Assembly (NCBI GenBank): GCA_002292215.1
Contig: DBBN01000125.1
Span: forward strand, 1-8,919
DNA length: 8,919 bases
Direction of reading: 5' to 3'
DNA from: Glaciecola sp. UBA983
Lineage (GTDB): Bacteria > Pseudomonadota > Gammaproteobacteria > Enterobacterales > Alteromonadaceae
Shown here: in pieces, positions 1 to 5,695 of the stretch
Layout: each line of letters starts with the position of its first letter
How positions within the stretch are numbered: position 1 is the first letter of the stretch
Translations under genes and position numbers: made by a program
Notes under the pieces: generated by a model
What the model was told of the DNA's origin: nothing
What the model saw: only the letters and a program-made list of their open reading frames with translations
Databases searched by the model: none

Positions 1-517
1 CATAATAATGTTTTAATTTTTTGCGCGATAACGCGTTCATCCCTGCGCTCATTAATAAACCAGGTATTTGCAGGGCTTTGTGTTCAAATCGAGTTAAACC
101 TTTGGCACGTGCTACAATAAAATGTGCTTTGACCCGTTCATTGTTAAGGATTTCTGCAACGCCCGTCTGCCCCATTAATTGATCCATAATAGTATAAACA
201 CTTTGCGTAATATCAAATGGCGAAGGCTTGTCATTATATACGGTGTTAGCATAATAATGTGCCAACCGATTAATCGCAGCTTTGGGATCGTTCTGCGCCA
301 TACATGCCGCCCTAAACGCACCCGCAGAACTACCGACTACGTGTAGTTTATGTGCCGTGTTGGCAAAAAATTCAGGGATAATAACCCGATCTAATCCTGC
401 TAATACAAACCATTTAGGACCTCCTGACGCACCTAAAATAGTATCAAACAATTCAGGTGCAAACCCTTCATTAGTAATCCGTTGTAACGCCTTAGGGCCA
501 GCATATATATCGAGCAT
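1..517 (-). CDS. Patatin-like phospholipase family protein (N-terminal 172 residues, runs off the left edge)
   Basis: Patatin-fold enzymes are serine acyl hydrolases that use a Ser-Asp dyad to cleave acyl esters of phospholipids. Reading the minus strand from the ATG at 517-515 gives an open frame to the window edge. It shows a glycine-rich oxyanion loop (GASGGPKW, residues 29-36) and the nucleophile elbow GSSAG (residues 62-66, Ser64 the likely nucleophile). The catalytic Asp, normally in a DG[GA] motif further on, must lie outside the window. No signal peptide or membrane segment is seen, so the protein is probably cytoplasmic or membrane-peripheral. The start has a GGGAG Shine-Dalgarno about 9 nt upstream, and MLDIYAGPKAL fits the N-terminus I recall for this marine gammaproteobacterial subfamily. 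It is divergent from yffB across a long spacer. The family call is firm; the substrate is unknown. Confidence 0.88.
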   Translation of the reverse strand, partial: MLDIYAGPKALQRITNEGFAPELFDTILGASGGPKWFVLAGLDRVIIPEFFANTAHKLHVVGSSAGAFRAACMAQNDPKAAINRLAHYYANTVYNDKPSPFDITQSVYTIMDQLMGQTGVAEILNNERVKAHFIVARAKGLTRFEHKALQIPGLLMSAGMNALSRKKLKHYY

Positions 518-890
518 TGTTATCCACTCCCGCGTAATTGTTAAAATATTGTGTCACTAACCAGTACGAAAGTCACATTTTGGATCAATAATCTCTTACA
601 AAGGCAAAATGATATCCACATTAAATTTCAAGTTGACAAACATCTCAAAACCATTTGTTTTTGCAAAAATACTGTGCTCTACATTACTAATTTATAGCAA
701 CATGCGTAAAATTAAGGACATTACTGAACAACGCATTCTAATCAGAATTAGCATATAAAATTCATTTTACTTCATCTTGAGCAAATAACCGACAAACCGC
801 ATAAAACATGACCTGCACAAATATAGTGCGGTATTAACTTACTGTTTATAACGCAACCAATTTAATCATTATTCATTGAAAATAAATTCA

Positions 891-919
891 ATTATAGGTT
901 TGATAAGAAAAGTCAACAA
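891..919 (-). promoter_or_regulatory. Candidate sigma-70 promoter, minus strand
   Basis: On the minus strand a perfect -10 hexamer TATAAT (891-896) lies 17 bp from a poor -35, TTGTTG (914-919). A better -35, TTGACT (911-916), overlaps it but gives only 14 bp spacing. It points toward the patatin-like gene, whose ATG is about 370 nt downstream, so it would produce a long leader or a separate small RNA. AT-rich DNA yields TATAAT by chance, so this is tentative. Confidence 0.28.
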
Positions 920-1003
920 ACAAAATAGCACAAAAAACAACCAACCGGTTTAAACCCCTATTCTATCTAAACTTTAGTCCTTTAATTTTTTATGTCCACA
1001 AAG

Positions 1004-1026
1004 TTATCCACAGATTCAGTGGATAA
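1004..1026. promoter_or_regulatory. Inverted pair of DnaA-box-like 9-mers
   Basis: TTATCCACA (1004-1012, plus strand) matches the DnaA-box consensus TTATNCACA exactly. It is followed after 5 nt by AGTGGATAA (1018-1026), which reads TTATCCACT on the minus strand, one mismatch from consensus. Together they form an 8-bp inverted repeat, TTATCCAC/GTGGATAA, around a 7-nt centre. No T-tract follows, so a terminator is unlikely. DnaA binding is inferred from the match alone; the same one-mismatch 9-mer occurs by chance inside dapE (2562-2570). Confidence 0.4.
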
Positions 1027-1199
1027 GTCAGCAAATCAATGTAAGATATTTCCTACAACATTAAATTAACAAAATCAGCTGTTACTTATTTGTTTCACTT
1101 GAACACGGATAATGTCGGACAACTCAATATATTTTTTATCTTTCTCGGTGAATATTGTAATATATGGATACATAAATATTAGTGACGGATTGACCAAGA

Positions 1200-1544
1200 A
1201 TGACAAATCTTTATGGCATCAAAAACTGCGATACAATGAAAAAAGCCATGCGTTGGTTGAGTGATAATAATATAGATTATACTTTCCACGATTATCGTAA
1301 AGAGGGAATTGACGCTCAGTGGATTACAGATATGTTAACTAACATTGAGTTAGATGTTTTTATTAATAAACGTGGTACTACGTTTAGGCAACTCGATGAC
1401 GATGTAAAGGCTGCACTTACAGTTGCAAGCGCCATACCTTTATTGCTAGCACAACCTGCTATGATAAAACGCCCGGTATTAATTCATGGTGACAAAATAG
1501 AGATAGGCTTTAAACCTGACGCATATAAACATATTTTTCTATAA
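1200..1544 (+). CDS. yffB: ArsC/Spx-family thioredoxin-fold protein YffB
   Basis: This 114-residue protein belongs to the ArsC-related Spx/MgsR/YffB family of small thioredoxin-fold proteins. Key features are the N-terminal LYGIKNCDTMKKA block with Cys10 as the single redox-type cysteine, NKRGTTFR around residues 56-63, and the conserved KRP at 90-92. Length matches E. coli YffB (about 118). Arsenate reduction is often annotated by homology, but YffB proteins have been considered glutathione-interacting and their real role is unclear; I would not call it an arsenate reductase. The start agrees with the family, in which the protein begins almost directly at the LYGI strand, although the Shine-Dalgarno is weak (GACGGA about 10 nt upstream). 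It lies 66 nt upstream of dapE on the same strand, the yffB-dapE order also known from E. coli. Confidence 0.9.
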   Translation: MTNLYGIKNCDTMKKAMRWLSDNNIDYTFHDYRKEGIDAQWITDMLTNIELDVFINKRGTTFRQLDDDVKAALTVASAIPLLLAQPAMIKRPVLIHGDKIEIGFKPDAYKHIFL

Positions 1545-1610
1545 CCTTATTATCTAAATTGTATCCCCTAACCTGTAACATTTAACCTTTAACGATAAAG
1601 TACACAATAT

Positions 1611-2744
1611 ATGAATGATGTAATCGCACTTTGCCAAGCCCTTATCCAAGAACCGTCAGTGACTCCAGAAGACAAAGCCTGTCAGCCTATGATGGCGGAT
1701 CGCTTAATACCTCTAGGTTTTGGGATTGAAACTATGGTGTTTCATGACACGACAAATATGTGGGCGCGAAAAGGCACGCAAGCTCCTCTATTTTGTTTTG
1801 CTGGCCATACAGATGTAGTGCCAACTGGTCCTGCTGACAAATGGCAACACCCTCCCTTTGCTGCGCAAATCCATGATGGCTATATTTGGGGGCGTGGCGC
1901 TGCAGACATGAAAGGCAGTCTTGCAGCGATGGTAGTCGCAACCGAGCAGTTTGTCGCAGATTATCCCGATCATAAAGGCTCAATAGCCTATCTCATTACC
2001 TCTGACGAAGAAGGTCCGTTTATTAACGGTACGACCAAAGTCATTGATACGTTAGAAGCACGTAATGAAAAAATCGATTACTGCGTGGTAGGTGAACCAT
2101 CAAGCACCACTTTGGTCGGGGATGTGGTCAAATATGGGCGCCGTGGTTCTTTAACCGGTGATCTAATTGTAAAAGGTAAACAAGGTCATGTTGCCTACCC
2201 TCACCTAGCGGACAATCCTATACATAATGTGGCTGCTGCAATTGATGAACTCAGTAAAACTAAGTGGGATAATGGCAACAGTGCGTTTCCAGCCAGTACA
2301 TTTCAAGTCTCTAACTTTAATGCAGGAACCGGTGCAGGGAATGTGATCCCTGGAGAGTGTCATATCTGTTTTAACTTTCGCTTTTGTACCGAACAAACGT
2401 TTGAATCCTTACAGCGACAAGTGTATCAGATCTTAGATAGATACAAGCTTGATTACACCATTGACTGGACGTTCAACGGCTTACCGTTTTTGACCGAATC
2501 AGGCACATTGGTTGATGCTACGGTTGCAGCAATCAAACATGTAACGGGACGAGATACGGAATTATCCACTGCTGGCGGTACATCTGACGGGCGTTTCATT
2601 GCTCCCACTGGTGCACAAGTAATTGAATTAGGTCCTATCAATGCCACCATCCATCAAATAGATGAACGCGTTAAAGCTGATGATTTAGTACAACTAGCTG
2701 ATATGTATTATCACATTTTAGTTAACACACTAGGTAACCAATAA
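1611..2744 (+). CDS. dapE: Succinyl-diaminopimelate desuccinylase
   Basis: DapE is a cytoplasmic di-zinc M20 amidohydrolase that converts N-succinyl-L,L-diaminopimelate and water to succinate and L,L-diaminopimelate, in the succinylase branch supplying lysine and meso-DAP for peptidoglycan. The 377-residue length matches the family (E. coli 375). All expected residues are visible: His66 and Asp68 in GHTDVV, bridging Asp99 in GRGAADMKG, catalytic base Glu133 and ligand Glu134 in TSDEEG, Glu162 in VGEPSS, and His348 in ATIHQIDE. The dimerisation-domain stretch [13 protein letters not shown] (191-203) supplies the His contributed across the dimer, and GGTSDGRF (322-329) is intact. The Shine-Dalgarno is weak, but [12 protein letters not shown] aligns with the expected N-terminus. 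The downstream M15 peptidase gene starts 2 nt after the stop, so the two are very likely cotranscribed. Identification is secure. Confidence 0.97.
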   Translation: MNDVIALCQALIQEPSVTPEDKACQPMMADRLIPLGFGIETMVFHDTTNMWARKGTQAPLFCFAGHTDVVPTGPADKWQHPPFAAQIHDGYIWGRGAADMKGSLAAMVVATEQFVADYPDHKGSIAYLITSDEEGPFINGTTKVIDTLEARNEKIDYCVVGEPSSTTLVGDVVKYGRRGSLTGDLIVKGKQGHVAYPHLADNPIHNVAAAIDELSKTKWDNGNSAFPASTFQVSNFNAGTGAGNVIPGECHICFNFRFCTEQTFESLQRQVYQILDRYKLDYTIDWTFNGLPFLTESGTLVDATVAAIKHVTGRDTELSTAGGTSDGRFIAPTGAQVIELGPINATIHQIDERVKADDLVQLADMYYHILVNTLGNQ

Positions 2745-2746
2745 AC

Positions 2747-3505
2747 ATGACGCATTGCGATCCACTTGGGGCAAAAGCTGACGGTTCTACTAAGATGTCG
2801 TTAACGGATAATGATCGCCGCCTGTATGGTATCGATGACTCACATCTGTTAACCATTGCTTCAGTTTTACCTGATAACGGCTCGGATCGCCATCGTTTAC
2901 AACCGGCTGCGGTACATGCGTTTATTACATTACAAACAGCTGCATCTGCCGCAGGCATTGATTGTCAGATCATGAGTAGTTACCGTAGTTTTGCGCAACA
3001 ACAATCTATTTGGGATCGAAAATGGCAAGGTGAATTACCAATATTAGATGCTGAGCATCAACCGTTGGATATTACCTTAATGACTGACGTAGAAAAAATG
3101 CACAGTATTTTGCGGTGGTCAGCATTACCAGGTGGTTCACGACATCATTGGGGCACTGATTTTGATGTCATTGACCGTCAATCGGTTAATGCGTGCCAGC
3201 ATGAAATTCAATTAGTTGAGGCGGAATACGCCCAAGATGGTGTATGCGGCAACTTAAGCCAATGGCTAGTCGCACATGCTCATGAATATGGGTTTTATCG
3301 TCCTTATGCACAATATCATGGGGGTATTGGCTGCGAGCCTTGGCATTATAGTTTTGAGCCTCTTGCACAAGGTATCATGCAGGCATTGTCATTATCGACA
3401 ATCACTTACCTCATTAAAGACAGTGATATTAAAGGTAAAGACGTTATACTAGCTAATATAGAAATGATATTTTCACGTTATATTCTTAATCAACAACAAA
3501 TATAA
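2747..3505 (+). CDS. M15-family zinc metallopeptidase (D-Ala-D-Ala carboxypeptidase-like)
   Basis: This 252-residue protein carries the M15/VanY-type signature: SSYRSF (77-82), then SRHHWGTDFD (131-140) supplying zinc ligands His133 and Asp140, and EPWH (197-200) supplying catalytic Glu197 and third ligand His200. M15 enzymes cleave D-Ala-containing or related peptide bonds of peptidoglycan stems. No signal peptide or lipobox is visible, so it may act on cytoplasmic muropeptides or leave the cell by a route not evident here; the substrate is inferred from the family. The ATG at 2747 is 2 nt after the dapE stop. The first 16 residues look unlike the rest of the family, and an in-frame ATG at 2795 would give MSLTDNDRRLYG, but no Shine-Dalgarno precedes it, so I keep the upstream start with some doubt. 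The C-terminal 45 residues after the core are poorly conserved in appearance. Confidence 0.88.
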   Translation: MTHCDPLGAKADGSTKMSLTDNDRRLYGIDDSHLLTIASVLPDNGSDRHRLQPAAVHAFITLQTAASAAGIDCQIMSSYRSFAQQQSIWDRKWQGELPILDAEHQPLDITLMTDVEKMHSILRWSALPGGSRHHWGTDFDVIDRQSVNACQHEIQLVEAEYAQDGVCGNLSQWLVAHAHEYGFYRPYAQYHGGIGCEPWHYSFEPLAQGIMQALSLSTITYLIKDSDIKGKDVILANIEMIFSRYILNQQQI

Positions 3506-3534
3506 CCCTTTTACTTTTGCCTTAGGGATCAAGC

Positions 3535-3801
3535 ATGTCATTGACTGTCATTATTATTATTATCGTTGCGGCGTTGGCATTTATTTTGTCGAATATCATT
3601 ACGTTACAAAAATCTAAGAGTTTTAGCTTACCGGATTCGTATAAAGCACGTAAAGCTGCTGAGGCTGAGCATTTGGCGCAAGCACAAAAGAATGCTGCAG
3701 CAAAAGGTGCAAATAAGCGCACACCAGATACCGAAACAAGTAAAACCCCGCAAGGTTACGAGAATGATTATGCACAAGAAGATAAGCAGGATAATTGGTA
3801 A
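3535..3801 (+). CDS. Small single-pass membrane protein, probably DUF2897 family
   Basis: The 88-residue product has an N-terminal hydrophobic segment (residues 3-23, a run of Ile/Val/Ala/Leu) followed by SNIITLQKSKSF, then a hydrophilic, Ala/Lys-rich stretch (45-62) and an acidic, glycine-poor tail. This layout, with the N-I-x-x-L-(K/Q)-x-S motif after the membrane segment, resembles the DUF2897 proteins that follow dapE and an M15 peptidase in Vibrio and Shewanella relatives, as I recall them. It is longer than the 50-65 residues usual there. The orientation is predicted to be N-out or N-in with a soluble basic tail; function is unknown. The start is supported by AGGGA 7 nt upstream. It lies 29 nt after the M15 gene, so it is likely the last gene of the yffB-dapE cluster. 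Confidence 0.7.
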   Translation: MSLTVIIIIIVAALAFILSNIITLQKSKSFSLPDSYKARKAAEAEHLAQAQKNAAAKGANKRTPDTETSKTPQGYENDYAQEDKQDNW

Positions 3802-3804
3802 TTA

Positions 3805-3831
3805 TTGGCCTAAATTAGGGAAAATGGCCAA
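3805..3831. terminator. Weak hairpin in the convergent gap
   Basis: Between the converging DUF2897-like gene and ybjQ, TTGGCC (3805-3810) pairs with GGCCAA (3826-3831) around a 15-nt loop. A second small hairpin, AAATAA/TTATTT (3875-3890), overlaps the ybjQ stop codon. Neither has a proper U-tract, so intrinsic termination here is doubtful; the position is the only other argument. Confidence 0.18.
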
Positions 3832-3884
3832 ACGTCGTCTAAAACTATCCGACTCAATATAAAAGATTCGATCCAAATAACGGG

Positions 3885-4205
3885 TTATTTAAACGTCACC
3901 GCAGTACCACTAATACTGACTAAAAACATACCGTTTGATTGGCCTAACACTTCATAATCAATATCAATTCCTACAACCGCATCAGCGCCAATAGCACGAG
4001 CATCTTCTTCAAGTTCTTGAAAAGCAATTTTTCGCGCATTATTAAGCTCATTTTCATATGCACCAGAGCGACCGCCAACTAAATCACGAACAGATGCAAA
4101 GATATCTTTCACAAAATTCGCACCGGTAATGGCCTCTCCAACAACAATACCGTGATACTGAGCAATTGAGCGTCCTTCAATTGAAGGTGTAGTCGTTAAA
4201 ATCAT
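3885..4205 (-). CDS. ybjQ: YbjQ/UPF0145 family protein
   Basis: This 106-residue protein matches the YbjQ family (PF01906; E. coli YbjQ 107 residues) over its whole length. Recognisable blocks are the N-terminal [23 protein letters not shown] strand region, [11 protein letters not shown] (41-51), the helix ending in [13 protein letters not shown] (67-79) and the following DIDYE (81-85). The family forms ring-like oligomers in structures and is sometimes labelled heavy-metal-binding, but no in vivo role is established, and no Cys or His cluster here points to metal binding. The ATG overlaps the stop codon of the upstream HIT-family gene as ATGA, which suggests translational coupling, and an AAGGA lies about 7 nt upstream. 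It is the last gene of the minus-strand glgP-astE-HIT block. Confidence 0.92.
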   Translation of the reverse strand: MILTTTPSIEGRSIAQYHGIVVGEAITGANFVKDIFASVRDLVGGRSGAYENELNNARKIAFQELEEDARAIGADAVVGIDIDYEVLGQSNGMFLVSISGTAVTFK

Positions 4206-4618
4206 AAAAGTTCCTTTATCTTCGCATGAGCAAGTATTTGATTAATGAGTATTTGTGCATCAGCCTCTGAATAAGCAATAGTTGGCAAGTGCCCCCATAC
4301 TGGAGCTGGCCAAGCCTTGTCTTGCTCAAAGCGTGCAATATGATGTATGTGTAATTGACGAACCACATTACCTAAAGCCGCAACATTTAATGTTGTCGGC
4401 GTATAGATGTCGAGCAACGCTTGACTCAGCGCATTTGATTCAGCTAAAACACTAGCCTGTTGGGTATCAGACAACTGACAAGTTTCACTGATATCAGCAA
4501 CACGAGGCACTAAAATAAACCACGGATACTGGTTATCATTCATCAATAATAACTGAGATGTTGGCAGATTGGCGACAAAATATGTATCGTTTTGTAAACG
4601 CGCATCTAAGTTAAACAT
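4202..4618 (-). CDS. HIT-family (histidine triad) protein
   Basis: The 138-residue product has the HIT fold signature: an N-terminal [13 protein letters not shown] strand (YPWFILVPR, residues 31-39), NVAALGN (78-84) and the active-site stretch [10 protein letters not shown] (88-97), followed by the subfamily block [11 protein letters not shown] proteins are nucleotide hydrolases or transferases acting through the middle His of H-x-H-x-H; here the first triad position is Gln88, with His90 and His92 in the second and third. The substrate is unknown. I choose the ATG at 4618 rather than 4651: a strong AAGGAG (4629-4634) sits 10 nt upstream, and MFNLDARL fits the family N-terminus, whereas the longer form adds 11 residues and a 41-nt overlap with astE. 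With this start the gene overlaps astE by 8 nt and ybjQ by 4 nt. Confidence 0.88.
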   Translation of the reverse strand: MFNLDARLQNDTYFVANLPTSQLLLMNDNQYPWFILVPRVADISETCQLSDTQQASVLAESNALSQALLDIYTPTTLNVAALGNVVRQLHIHHIARFEQDKAWPAPVWGHLPTIAYSEADAQILINQILAHAKIKELL

Positions 4619-5672
4619 CAAATTGACACTCCTTTTCAGTAACGGGGACAACCGTTAATAATGCCCGCTGCCCTAGCGCAACGTTAGCATTGGGGAAAAC
4701 AATTGCTTCAGCATCTTGGACACAAGAATAAGAACGCAGTAACGTACCTTGGGCATCATACTCGCTAGCTAATACATCGCCTTGATTAAACGCCGTAAAG
4801 TTTGGCGTATTATCAGGAAAGTGAAATTTAAAATCTTCAGTATGACGCAGGATCATTTGTTTGATCCGAAATAAAACCGGCATGGTGCTTACACTTTCAA
4901 CACTTTCAACACTCACCAAATCAAATAATGCCGTGCGCGCTTGCGCAAAATCAGCCATATTATTGTGCCCAAACGGTTTTACTTTTCCTAGTTCTACGGT
5001 AAAACTATGTACCCCGCAGTGTAACGAAGAAAAATATGAATACGTAGTAGTGGGTGATTCAGAAAATAACACCGCTTGAATACCTGCTTTAGCTAACCAT
5101 AATAGCTGGGTTTTAGAGTAAGCTTTACCATGTAAAAAAGGATACACCGCAAAACGCGGATACGCAGAATCCTTTATCGCAGTATGTAAATCATAATGAT
5201 AACAGATGGCTGGATCGTCGGCTTGCGCAAAAAACGCAATGGTCAGTTGTTCTAATTGATTGGCACGCACCCGTTCAGGATTATCCTGCGGGGAATGCGC
5301 CCCACAAAACAAACGATTCATGTTTTCACTTATAAACCGTTGAGCAATATCCATAGCTGGTAAATTAGCAAATTGCACCATCAAACGCACCGTCAAACTG
5401 AGCGTTTGCGCTAACAGTGCTTCAACTAATTCATCGCAAATTTCAATTGGAGCGGTTTCATTACCATGCACCCCACACGAATATAATACATGGCTACCTT
5501 TACCTTGCTGATAAGCGTTAGGGATAAATTCAATAATGCCAGCAGTATGCACAACAACGCGAGTTTTATTCGGTAACACCCACTCCTGAACTTGACTAAA
5601 CTGTTCAGGGGCGGTGCGCGAACAATGTAAAAAATTGTCGCGCTGATTAGCAAATGATGGCATGGGTAACAT
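4611..5672 (-). CDS. astE: Succinylglutamate desuccinylase
   Basis: AstE is a zinc hydrolase of the AstE/aspartoacylase family (M14-like fold) that splits N-succinyl-L-glutamate to glutamate and succinate, the last step of the ammonia-producing arginine succinyltransferase pathway. The 353-residue protein shows zinc ligands His69 and Glu72 in GVHGNETAP, His163 in YDLHTAIKDS and catalytic Glu227 in FTVELGKVKPFG. The family usually has LHTAIR; here Arg is Lys. Length is slightly above E. coli AstE (about 322). Residues 253-262 come from a 9-bp tandem repeat. Two starts are possible: the ATG at 5672 or at 5663; neither has a strong Shine-Dalgarno. The gene begins 23 nt after glgP and overlaps the HIT gene by 8 nt, and no other ast genes are in the window. 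Substrate is by homology only. Confidence 0.9.
   Translation of the reverse strand: MLPMPSFANQRDNFLHCSRTAPEQFSQVQEWVLPNKTRVVVHTAGIIEFIPNAYQQGKGSHVLYSCGVHGNETAPIEICDELVEALLAQTLSLTVRLMVQFANLPAMDIAQRFISENMNRLFCGAHSPQDNPERVRANQLEQLTIAFFAQADDPAICYHYDLHTAIKDSAYPRFAVYPFLHGKAYSKTQLLWLAKAGIQAVLFSESPTTTYSYFSSLHCGVHSFTVELGKVKPFGHNNMADFAQARTALFDLVSVESVESVSTMPVLFRIKQMILRHTEDFKFHFPDNTPNFTAFNQGDVLASEYDAQGTLLRSYSCVQDAEAIVFPNANVALGQRALLTVVPVTEKECQFDV
4629..4634 (-). promoter_or_regulatory. Shine-Dalgarno that decides the HIT gene start
   Basis: AAGGAG on the minus strand lies 10 nt before the ATG at 4618-4616. It is located inside the 3' end of astE and would lie inside the coding region if the upstream ATG at 4651 were used, so it favours the shorter protein. 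Confidence 0.7.
4891..4917. repeat. 9-bp tandem repeat inside astE
   Basis: On the plus strand ACACTTTCA occurs twice in tandem (4891-4899, 4900-4908), followed by a partial third copy, ACACTCACC. Being a multiple of three, it keeps the frame and encodes repeated Ser-Val-Glu units (VSVESVESVS) in a probable surface loop between the catalytic domain and the C-terminal domain. Slippage would change the loop length without breaking the protein. Confidence 0.85.
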
Positions 5673-5695
5673 TACTCAAAAATTGAATTAATGAG

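Larger units (their letters stand above)
518..1199. other. AT-rich divergent intergenic region, no convincing gene
   Basis: This 682-bp stretch separates the divergent patatin-like gene and yffB. It is rich in A/T runs and stop codons in all frames. The longest ORF I could find is 49 codons at 609-758 (+), with an AAAGG only 4 nt before its ATG; I do not accept it as a gene. The region contains an inverted pair of DnaA-box-like 9-mers (1004-1026), a candidate minus-strand promoter (891-919), overlapping palindromes AACCGGTT (943-950) and GGTTTAAACC (947-956), and small AT-rich hairpins at 735-751 and 875-892. No RNA gene or riboswitch fold is recognisable by eye. Both flanking genes must draw their promoters from here. 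Confidence 0.7.

Noticed and set aside
282..560. 92-codon plus-strand ORF
   Set aside because: It lies antisense to the patatin-like gene, whose GSSAG and oxyanion motifs make the minus strand the real coding strand.
518..1199. Chromosomal replication origin
   Set aside because: Only one exact DnaA box, few GATC sites, no 13-mer array, and no oriC-linked genes nearby.
1545..1610. Terminator or separate promoter between yffB and dapE
   Set aside because: No inverted repeat and no recognisable -35/-10 pair; only three scattered AACCT motifs. Read-through from yffB is simpler.
3566..3862. 98-codon plus-strand ORF in another frame over the DUF2897-like gene
   Set aside because: No Shine-Dalgarno, very basic composition and no membrane segment; the 3535 frame has AGGGA and a family-like layout.
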